Shown here one piece after another: positions 58,333-64,000 of a stretch of 64,000 nucleotides of DNA. Position 1 is the first letter of the stretch, and every line of letters begins with the position of its first letter. The notes under the pieces are model-generated. The model ran no database searches, was not told where the DNA came from, and saw only the letters and a list, made by a program, of their open reading frames with translations. Made by a program: the position numbers and the translations under genes. Source of the DNA: Actinomadura formosensis NBRC 14204. GTDB lineage: Bacteria > Actinomycetota > Actinomycetes > Streptosporangiales > Streptosporangiaceae. The stretch is taken from NCBI RefSeq assembly GCF_001552155.1, contig NZ_BCQQ01000005.1, forward strand, positions 1 through 64,000, read 5' to 3'.

Positions 58333-58490
58333 CCTTCACCTCGGTCACCGAACTCATCGACGTCATCCGCCGCTACACCGACGCCTACAACGACCACTCA
58401 AACCGTTCTCCTGGACCAAGACCGCCAACGAAATTCTCGAACCCACCACCCCACACCACACAAAACTTCATCACACGACATTAGTTGACA
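58329..58490 (+). pseudogene. 3' remnant of an IS630-type transposase gene
   Basis: Reading from 58329 gives ITFTSVTELIDVIRRYTDAYNDHSN, and after a one-base loss near 58402 the next frame gives PFSWTKTANEILEPTT. Together they match the end of IS630-family (DDE) transposases, which close with SVxELxxxIxxYxxxxN...PFxWTKTAxEIL. The catalytic part is missing. It marks the edge of the duplicated segment. Confidence 0.72.
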
Positions 58491-58551
58491 AATCAATTAC
58501 TTTAATGACATTTGACATTTGATTTGACAAAGCATTCATATTGGGTAATTA
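58485..58551 (+). promoter_or_regulatory. Promoter with repeated TTGACA boxes, leading to a leaderless gene
   Basis: TTGACA occurs at 58485, 58512 and 58524. The last is 16 bases from TAATTA (58546-58551), a near-consensus promoter, which places the transcript start at or next to the ATG at 58559. The stretch 58470-58560 is strongly AT-rich against this genome. Confidence 0.7.
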
Positions 58552-58558
58552 TTTAGCC

Positions 58559-59038
58559 ATGAGGATCAACTATCGCGCCGCCGCCCTGGCTTCGCTCGCC
58601 GCTGGCCTCACCACCTTCACGCTCACCGGGCAGGCCATCGCTACCTCGCCCGCCAACTCCGCCGACTCGCTCAGCAGCGCTGAGCAGAAGCTGCTCACAT
58701 CCGGAAAGCCAATCGATGTGGTGATCAACCCCACCAACGGCGCGCTCCTGTCGGTTACCCCACAGGCCGATATTCACTCGGCGATCGGTAACCACAACTA
58801 CTGCAACTCTGGGGACGGCTGCTACCTGTCGGGCAGAACGCCCTACGCGCACCAGGGGTTCTACGGGTCGGCGGGGACTTACCGAGGCTCCTGGCCCTAC
58901 CGATCGGGCTACAACACCGGCAGGTACACCGCATCGGCCTGCTGGACCCAGGCCTGCTCCCAGAGGGCTCTCCCCCCGAACACTCATGCCACCTTCAACG
59001 GAGCGCTGGTGACCGGGACATCATTCACTATCCATTAG
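58559..59038 (+). CDS. Small secreted protein, unknown family
   Basis: A 159-residue exported protein. It has a signal peptide (AAALASLAAGLTTFTLTGQAIA then ATSPA), a segment AEQKLLTSGKPIDVVINPTNGALLSVTPQ shared with the next gene, and a C-terminal domain of about 90 residues rich in Tyr, Gly, Ser and Cys (HNYCNSGDGCYLSGRTPY, GSAGTYRGSWPYRSGYNTG, ASACWTQACS). Four Cys suggest two disulfides. I cannot name the family. No SD is visible and the promoter places transcription at the ATG, so it is likely leaderless. Possible toxin, inhibitor or surface protein; nothing decides between them. Confidence 0.78.
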   Translation: MRINYRAAALASLAAGLTTFTLTGQAIATSPANSADSLSSAEQKLLTSGKPIDVVINPTNGALLSVTPQADIHSAIGNHNYCNSGDGCYLSGRTPYAHQGFYGSAGTYRGSWPYRSGYNTGRYTASACWTQACSQRALPPNTHATFNGALVTGTSFTIH

Positions 59039-59084
59039 GGAGCAAACGTCTGAGCCGTCATGCCCCCGTGGTAGCGTCAGCCAC

Positions 59085-59312
59085 ATGATCATAGGGATGA
59101 GGACGCTGACCGCCACTCTGACTACTGTGAGTATGTCCGTCCTGGCACTCGCAAGCTCGGTCTCTGCGGAGCCTGCCCCATCAAACCCGCAGCCACCTTT
59201 GCCCAGAGCCGAACAGAAACTACTGGACTCGGGCACACCGACCAACGTGGTTATCGATCCCGAAAACGGTCAGGTGCTATCGGTTACTCCGCGAAACGGT
59301 TCGCTACATTGA
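59085..59312 (+). CDS. Small secreted protein, truncated relative of the 58559 gene
   Basis: A 75-residue protein with a signal peptide (MRTLTATLTTVSMSVLALASSVSAEPA) and the same AEQKLLxSGxPxxVVIxPxNGxxLSVTP block as its neighbour, after which it stops; the Tyr/Cys-rich domain is absent. TAGCGT lies 7 bases before the ATG at 59085, suggesting leaderless translation; the ATG at 59097 preceded by ATAGGG is the alternative. It could be a real short paralogue or a decayed copy. Confidence 0.65.
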   Translation: MIIGMRTLTATLTTVSMSVLALASSVSAEPAPSNPQPPLPRAEQKLLDSGTPTNVVIDPENGQVLSVTPRNGSLH

Positions 59313-59378
59313 CATAGTTATGACCGTCTCACTGACTGGTCGCGAAGGAGGATGCGAGGAGCGCCCACATGGGCTCCT

Positions 59379-59435
59379 CCAGCAAGAGCCCCCTACTCTT
59401 AGGACAATGTCCTCGGAGTAGGGGGCTCTTGCTGG
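59379..59435. repeat. 20-bp perfect inverted repeat with nested inner hairpin
   Basis: Arms 59379-59398 (ccagcaagagccccctactc) and 59416-59435 are exact complements. The 17-base centre contains a second stem, AGGA-CAATG-TCCT. No T run follows on the plus strand, so it is not a standard terminator; it could be a terminator for the secreted-protein genes, a small RNA stem or a mobile-element end. Confidence 0.7.
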
Positions 59436-59580
59436 CTGAATTCACTGTTATCCAGCCCCTCCCGGGCCGCAGCCCAACAATCACAGTTCCGATGCTGGTT
59501 GCCCCTTCCTCCCCTACAGGTCGGGGACATGCCGGGCCTGTTCTTGGCGAGTAGCATCCCGACTGGAGTCCACTGTTACG

Positions 59581-59907
59581 CGCCCGCGCCGAGGCCGGCG
59601 CCCGCGTGCGACTCCTGATCGGCGCCCCACAGGGCGCCCAGTTCGCGGCGCGAGACACCGAGAAGTCCATCGGCGGCGGCAACGCCGGACGGGTCACCAC
59701 GGTGCTGAACCACTACCGGGCCGGGTGGGTGCTCCTGCTGCGCCGCGCTGACAACGACCTGTGGACGATCCCGACCGGCGAACTGAAGCGGGGCGAGACG
59801 AGGTCCGGTGGGTCGAGCCGGGCGAACTCGACGGCTACGAGATCCACCCCGCGCTACGACGACGCATTCGCCACGGTCTCAGCGGGACCGGCCCACACGT
59901 GGACTAG
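59581..59907 (+). pseudogene. Decayed regulator/Nudix remnants
   Basis: Three pieces can be read. Near 59581-59680: ARAEAGARVRLLIGAPQGAQFAARDTE, as in the DUF5919-type tail of some XRE regulators. Near 59690-59800: VTTVLNHYRAGWVLLLRRADNDLWTIPTGELKRGET, the first part of a Nudix hydrolase whose GxxxxxExxxxxxxREUxEE box is gone. Then, in another frame up to 59907: VEPGELDGYEIHPALRRRIRHGLSGTGPHVD and a stop, the usual end of such Nudix proteins. The gene is broken by at least one deletion. Confidence 0.65.
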
Positions 59908-59986
59908 CTGTGTACTGCTCCGTGGCGGTCCCAGTGGGGCTGACCGCGCTGCCGGAAATTGTCGGCACAATGGGGCCCCGCCGAAA

Positions 59987-60015
59987 CACCCGGCCGGGTT
60001 GGTCCGGCCGGGCGT
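59987..60015. terminator. Hairpin between the remnants and the acyl-CoA dehydrogenase operon
   Basis: A CCCGGCCGG...CCGGCCGGG stem with GTCTTTGTG after it, 10 bases from the stop of the convergent acyl-CoA dehydrogenase gene. It serves as terminator of that minus-strand operon and perhaps of the plus-strand side. Confidence 0.65.
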
Positions 60016-60024
60016 CTTTGTGTT

Positions 60025-61104
60025 CTATAGGTTCAGGTCGGCGGCCAGGTGGTCTAGGTGCAGGTCGGCGTCACCGAAGGCCAGGGACGTGGTCATCGCG
60101 TGTTCGGAGAACAGGTGCAGGTCGTGTTCCTTCGTGAAGCCGATCGCGCCGTGTACCTGGTGGCCCAGGGCACATACGCGTTCGTATGCCTCGCTCACCC
60201 ACGCCTTGGCCATCGCCACTTCTTGCGCGGCGTCCCGGTTCGCCGACAGCAGCCAGATCGCCTCGTAGGCGATGAACCGGGAACCGAGCACGTCGATCGC
60301 CATGTTCGCGCAGTGGTGCTGGACGGCCTGGAACGACCCGATGGCCCGGCCGAACTGCTCGCGTTCCGTCGCGTACTGCACCGTCATGTCGAGGACGCGT
60401 TGCGCCGCGCCCACCATCTCCGCGCAGGTCGCGGCGGCCCCGAACAGGGAGATCGCCTCGGCGGCGGCCGGTCCGAGGGCATGGTCCTCCGGCACGTGGA
60501 CCCCGGCCAGCTCGGCGTGGCACGGACGGCCGGGGCCGATCGTCTCCAGCGGCTGGAGCGTGACGTCCGAGGCGTCCACCCAGAAGGCGTGCGGGTCATC
60601 GTCGAGCCGGGCCACCACCAGGATGTTCTCGGCGGAGGCGGCGAACGGGACGAAGGTGGCGGTCCCGTCCAGGACGAAGCCGTCGCCGTCGCGTGTGGCG
60701 GCCGGTCCCTCGCCGGGGCGGTCCCAGGGAAGCGGTGTGGCGGTTACGACCTGGCCGTCCGCGATGGCGCTCAGCCACCGTTCCTTCTGGCCGGACGTGC
60801 CGAAACGGGCCACCGGCATCCCGCAGCAGGCCACCGACGCCGGCAGCGGGCTCGGGACCTGCGCGTATCCGAGCTGTTCGAACAGCAGGCACACGTCCAG
60901 GAAGTCGCCGCCCACGCCGCCGTGCTCCTCGGGGAACGCGAGGCCCGTCCAGCCGAGTTCCACCATCTCCTTCCAGAGCGCGGCGGAGTAGCCGGCCGGG
61001 TCGCCGTCCACCGCCCGCGCCCCGGCGGTCTCCGCCCTGGCCGCGAGGACCTCGCGGGCGGTGGAGGCGATCAGCTCCTGCTCCTCGGTCAGGCTCAGGT
61101 TCAT
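60025..61104 (-). CDS. Acyl-CoA dehydrogenase
   Basis: A 359-residue flavoprotein of the acyl-CoA dehydrogenase family. The N-terminal helical domain (LSLTEEQELIASTAREVLA; FPEEHGGVGGDFLDVCLLFEQLGYA) and the C-terminal FAD/dimer part (YATEREQFGRAIGSFQAVQHHCANMAID; VHGAIGFTKEHDLHLF) are present. It resembles the short FadE-like subunits found in pairs with another dehydrogenase in steroid or fatty-acid catabolism; the partner may be the 62837 gene. The usual catalytic Glu was not located with certainty. The ATG at 61104 overlaps the VOC gene stop. Confidence 0.9.
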   Translation of the reverse strand: MNLSLTEEQELIASTAREVLAARAETAGARAVDGDPAGYSAALWKEMVELGWTGLAFPEEHGGVGGDFLDVCLLFEQLGYAQVPSPLPASVACCGMPVARFGTSGQKERWLSAIADGQVVTATPLPWDRPGEGPAATRDGDGFVLDGTATFVPFAASAENILVVARLDDDPHAFWVDASDVTLQPLETIGPGRPCHAELAGVHVPEDHALGPAAAEAISLFGAAATCAEMVGAAQRVLDMTVQYATEREQFGRAIGSFQAVQHHCANMAIDVLGSRFIAYEAIWLLSANRDAAQEVAMAKAWVSEAYERVCALGHQVHGAIGFTKEHDLHLFSEHAMTTSLAFGDADLHLDHLAADLNL

Positions 61105-62030
61105 CGCGGCGGCACCTTGTCGGAGCGGACCCACACGCCGGGCCGTTCCTCCCAGAACAGCTGGACGAGGACGCCGCCGGTGTGCTTCGGGTGGATGAAC
61201 GTGTCCCGCCACGCCGCGCCGTCGGTGCTGCCCTCGTTCTCCCCGAAGGTCGGCGTGCCGTGGTGCTCGCACGCGGCCATCGCCCGGTCCCAGTCGGCCA
61301 CCTCGAACGTGACGTGGTGGGCGCCGGGGCCGCCCCGGTCGAGGAACCGCGCGATGAACGAGTCCTCGCCGCGCGGCATGATCACTTCCCAGCAGATCGC
61401 GGAGCCGGGGATGTTGAGCACGAGGTCCGCCATGTCGGGGTGTTCGTCGTCCGGCGTCCGCCAGACCTGCACGAACCCGGCCAGGTCGTGGTACCAGCGG
61501 GCGAGCGCGTCGCGGTCGTGGAACGCCTGGCAGATGTGGTCGAGCGCCACGATGCCGAGGGACGGCCCCTCCGGCTCGCCCGGCTCCACGCTGGAGGCGG
61601 CCGAATCGCCGCACATGTCCAGGCTGCCTGGTCCCCGGAACCGCCACAGCACGCCCGGACCGTGCTCGGGCGGGCTCAGCGGCGCCTCCAGCCAGCGTCC
61701 GCGCGGCCCCTCGGCCGGCTTGATGCCGCGCGCCTCAAGGTCCGCGCGGACGGTTTCGAGATCGGGTACCTCGGCGCCGACGTGGTGCAGCCCGGGACGT
61801 CCGCCGTGCTCGTCCAGGAAGGTCTGCAACGGCCCGTCGCCCGTGGGCGCCACCACCTCCCATGCCTGGCCGTGGCTGCCGGGGATCTCCAGCCGGGCGC
61901 CGCGCACGCCCTCGCCCGGATCGTCCCAGCTCCGGACGCGCCGGAACCCGAACAGCCCCTCCAGCAGCGCGACCTGCCCGCCGAGGTCGGGGGTCACCTG
62001 CGCGACATGATCGATGCGGTAGATCTGCAC
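61101..62030 (-). CDS. VOC-superfamily protein (glyoxalase/methylmalonyl-CoA epimerase-like)
   Basis: A 309-residue protein with two VOC modules: residues about 3-120 (DHVAQVTPDLGGQVALLEGLFGFRRVRSW; GLHHVGAEVPDLETVRADLEARG) and about 160-300 (ALDHICQAFHDRDALARWYHDLAGF; GAHHVTFEVADWDRAMAACEHHG). The His and Glu positions that bind metal are partly kept. In this CoA-oxidation operon it may isomerise or epimerise a CoA intermediate (inference). GTG start at 62030 with AGGAGGA upstream. Confidence 0.85.
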   Translation of the reverse strand: MQIYRIDHVAQVTPDLGGQVALLEGLFGFRRVRSWDDPGEGVRGARLEIPGSHGQAWEVVAPTGDGPLQTFLDEHGGRPGLHHVGAEVPDLETVRADLEARGIKPAEGPRGRWLEAPLSPPEHGPGVLWRFRGPGSLDMCGDSAASSVEPGEPEGPSLGIVALDHICQAFHDRDALARWYHDLAGFVQVWRTPDDEHPDMADLVLNIPGSAICWEVIMPRGEDSFIARFLDRGGPGAHHVTFEVADWDRAMAACEHHGTPTFGENEGSTDGAAWRDTFIHPKHTGGVLVQLFWEERPGVWVRSDKVPPR

Positions 62031-62038
62031 GGGTCCTC

Positions 62039-62797
62039 CTAGCTCGGGTGCGGCTCGATCCAGTCGTAGCCACAGGTGACGAGTTCCTTGACCAGGCGCA
62101 GGTTGTAGCGGTTCATCGCCGCGATCCGCGCGGCCAGCTCACCGATCCGCTTGTCGAACTCGTCCGCCGGATACACGTCGTTGACCAGGCCGAGTTGCAG
62201 GGCGCGGTCGGCGTCGATGCGGGCGCCGGTGAACAGCAGTTCCTTGGCGCGGGCCTTGCCGATCCGTTCCGGCAGCCGCTTCACCCCGCCCCAGCCGGGC
62301 GCCGACCCGCCGAACTCGGGCTGGTCGGGGTCGCCGTCCTCGGTCATCTTCGGCCGGTACGGCGGACGCGCCGACAGGGTGATCTCGACGAGGCCCATCT
62401 TCGCGTCGTCGGAGGCGATGATGAAGTCCGCGGCGAGCGCCAGCTCCAGGCCGCCGCCGACCGCGTACCCGTGCACGGCCGCGATCACCGGCACCGACAG
62501 CCGTTCCATCATCGCGAACGTCTTCTCGCCGAGCCGGCCCTGCTCGATCCGTTCGCGCGGGGTCAGCTTCTCCGACCAGGCCAGGTCCATCCCGGCGCAG
62601 AACGCGCGCTCCCCGGCGCCGCGCAGCACCACCACGCAGACGTCCTCGTCGTCGTCCACCCGGCGGAAGATGTCGCGCAGCTCCGTCATCGTGGTCGGGG
62701 TCAGCGCGTTGAGCTTCTCCGGCCGGTTCAGCGTCAGCCAGGCGACTCGTTCCTCGATCCGCAGGTCGACGGTCTCGTAGGCGTTCTCGTCGGGCAT
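62039..62797 (-). CDS. Enoyl-CoA hydratase/isomerase family protein
   Basis: A 252-residue crotonase-fold protein. The oxyanion-hole motifs are RAFCAGMDLAW and HGYAVGGGLELALAADFIIAS; LNRPEKLNALT opens the fold. The second catalytic Glu position, usually within GLVEITLSARPP, is present as Glu. It hydrates or isomerises an enoyl-CoA produced by the acyl-CoA dehydrogenases encoded around it. The ATG at 62797 has a GAGGAG-like SD. Confidence 0.9.
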   Translation of the reverse strand: MPDENAYETVDLRIEERVAWLTLNRPEKLNALTPTTMTELRDIFRRVDDDEDVCVVVLRGAGERAFCAGMDLAWSEKLTPRERIEQGRLGEKTFAMMERLSVPVIAAVHGYAVGGGLELALAADFIIASDDAKMGLVEITLSARPPYRPKMTEDGDPDQPEFGGSAPGWGGVKRLPERIGKARAKELLFTGARIDADRALQLGLVNDVYPADEFDKRIGELAARIAAMNRYNLRLVKELVTCGYDWIEPHPS

Positions 62798-62836
62798 ACG
62801 GGTTCGCTCCTCCCTGTGGGGTGAACTGCGAAGTGA

Positions 62837-64000
62837 TCAGCCGCGGGGCAGGTTCAGGCCCCGGGTGGCGATGACGTTGCGCTGGATCTCGGTGGTGCCG
62901 CCGAGGAACGTGGACGCCACCGAGTCCCGGCACATGTGGGTGAACGCGGCGCCCAGGGGAGCCCCTTCACGCTCCCAGAGTGCGGCGGACCGGCCGAACG
63001 CCCGCGCGCCGGTGCGGGCGAGCCGCTGGTGCAGCTCGGCGCCGAACAACTGGTTGACGGACGCCTCGAAACCGGGTTCTTCCCCCGCCGCCTGCCTCGA
63101 CACCGTGTAGCGGGCCAGGTTGTACAGGACGCGGATCTCCGTCCGCCGGCGCGCGATCTCCCGCCGCAGCGCGGGCGTGCTGCGCGCGAACCGCCGCCCC
63201 TCCGGCGACCGCAGATAGGTCACCAGTTCGGCGAGCGCCTGCTCGTACTTGATCGTGGCGCCGATCCCGGCCCGCTCGAAGCCCAGCGCGGACATCGCCA
63301 CGTACCAGCCGCGGTTCTCCTCCCCGACCCGGTTCTCCACCGGCACCCGGACGCCCTCGAAGAAGATCTCGCAGAACGGCGCCGCGCCCCGGATGTCGGT
63401 GATGGGACGGATCGTCACCCCGGGCGCGTCCGCCTCGACGAGCAGGAACGTGATGCCGCGATGCGGGCGGTCGGCGCCGGTGTCGGTGCGGACCAGGACG
63501 AACAGCCAGTCGGCGTACTGGCCGAGGGACGTCCACACCTTCTGGCCGTCCACGACGTAGACGTCCCCGTCCCGGACGGCCCGCGTGCGCAGCGACGCCA
63601 GGTCGGAGCCCGACCCGGGCTCGGAGAAGCCCTGCGCCCACGTCGCCCGGCCGGTCGCGATCGGCGGCAGATGGGCCGCCTTCTGCTCGTCGGTGCCGTG
63701 CACCAGCAGCGTCGGGCCGAGGAGGAACGCGCCGATGCCGTTCACCGTCGGCACCCGCGCCCGCATCATCTCCTCGTGCAGGACGAACTCCTCCAGCGGC
63801 GTCAGCCCGGCACCGCCGTACTCGGCGGGCCAGTGCGGCGCGATCCAGCCGCGCTCGGCCAGCGCCGCCGCCCAGGCCCGCGCGCCCTCGCGCCGCCCCG
63901 GATCGTCGGCGACCCGGTCGACGGGCCAGTTGTAGCCCGCGACGTCCTCGGGTTCGAGGCTCTGCTCCTCGCCCGCGGCCGGACGGTAGGACGCGGGGAA
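62837..64000 (-). CDS. Acyl-CoA dehydrogenase, start outside the window
   Basis: At least 388 residues, open to the window edge; the first readable residues are PASYRPAAGEEQSLEPEDV, so only a few codons are missing (family length about 390-400). Motifs: EYGGAGLTPLEEFVLHEEM, QGFSEPGSGSDLASLRTRA with the flavin-contact region, and the C-terminal STFLGGTTEIQRNVIATRGLNLPRG. The FLGGTTEIQRN ending is diagnostic of the family. With 60025 it forms a likely alpha2beta2 FadE pair of a side-chain or fatty-acid degradation operon. Confidence 0.92.
   Translation of the reverse strand, partial: FPASYRPAAGEEQSLEPEDVAGYNWPVDRVADDPGRREGARAWAAALAERGWIAPHWPAEYGGAGLTPLEEFVLHEEMMRARVPTVNGIGAFLLGPTLLVHGTDEQKAAHLPPIATGRATWAQGFSEPGSGSDLASLRTRAVRDGDVYVVDGQKVWTSLGQYADWLFVLVRTDTGADRPHRGITFLLVEADAPGVTIRPITDIRGAAPFCEIFFEGVRVPVENRVGEENRGWYVAMSALGFERAGIGATIKYEQALAELVTYLRSPEGRRFARSTPALRREIARRRTEIRVLYNLARYTVSRQAAGEEPGFEASVNQLFGAELHQRLARTGARAFGRSAALWEREGAPLGAAFTHMCRDSVASTFLGGTTEIQRNVIATRGLNLPRG

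Noticed and set aside
58829-58960. Thought of lactococcin-972-type bacteriocin for the Tyr/Gly-rich domain of the 58559 protein
   Set aside because: Spacing and conserved residues do not match that family as I know it; left as unknown.
59606-60268. 220-codon plus-strand frame
   Set aside because: It joins broken regulator/Nudix pieces to unrelated antisense sequence of the acyl-CoA dehydrogenase gene; treated as a pseudogene region.

Overview
The window is from a very GC-rich actinomycete. Uniformly high GC, frequent GTG starts, ATGA/GTGA gene overlaps, TetR/MarR/XRE regulators, MMPL exporters and the gene families present fit a Streptosporangiales-type organism such as Actinomadura (inference; no rRNA is present). 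Nothing resembling tRNA, rRNA or CRISPR was seen. Almost every gene sits in a short co-directional operon, and several stretches are scarred by mobile DNA.

Layout. 1-1.3 kb: a TnpB gene cut by the window edge, abutting the last codons of a broken sialidase-like gene. 1.3-5.1 kb (minus): polar amino-acid ABC transporter plus an amidohydrolase. 5.5-13.7 kb (minus): an eight-gene catabolic operon (YkvI-like transporter, thioesterase, TetR, acyl-CoA ligase, saccharopine-dehydrogenase-like reductase, and a three-part biotin-dependent acyl-CoA carboxylase). 13.9-17.7 kb: a Cys-containing ArsR/SufR-like regulator facing a copper nitrite reductase operon (multicopper oxidase, NirK with an extra N-terminal cupredoxin, small membrane protein). 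18-22.6 kb: a wrecked amide-utilisation locus (MarR, truncated binding protein, relic of a second nirK locus, a second TnpB element, truncated permease, intact formamidase). 22.6-26.3 kb: ABC exporter divergent from a NarL-type two-component system. 26.3-33.6 kb: two MMPL exporters with their TetR regulators and an FAD monooxygenase. 33.6-41.4 kb (minus): narGHJI respiratory nitrate reductase followed by a TDT-family carrier. 41.6-44.8 kb: a third MMPL exporter and two small membrane proteins. 44.9-45.6 kb: a NYN-domain RNase-like gene behind a good promoter and an intrinsic terminator lying just before its ribosome binding site. 46-52.3 kb: two sodium/solute symporters (ActP-like) with their small partner proteins and a LytS/LytTR two-component system. 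52.5-53.8 kb: a secreted protein. 53.9-60 kb: an accessory region with two XRE regulators in a duplicated cassette, a GNAT acetyltransferase and its frameshifted copy, IS630-type and Nudix relics, and two related small secreted proteins in AT-richer DNA. 60-64 kb (minus): acyl-CoA dehydrogenases, a VOC protein and an enoyl-CoA hydratase.

Functionally the window joins respiratory nitrogen-oxide metabolism (nitrate to nitrite by NarGHI, nitrite to NO by NirK) with organic-acid uptake (ActP-type symporters under LytSR control) and CoA-thioester catabolism. The best places to look for something new are the NYN gene with its leader terminator, the duplicated XRE/GNAT cassette and the paired secreted proteins at 58.5-59.3 kb, and the relic of a second nirK locus.
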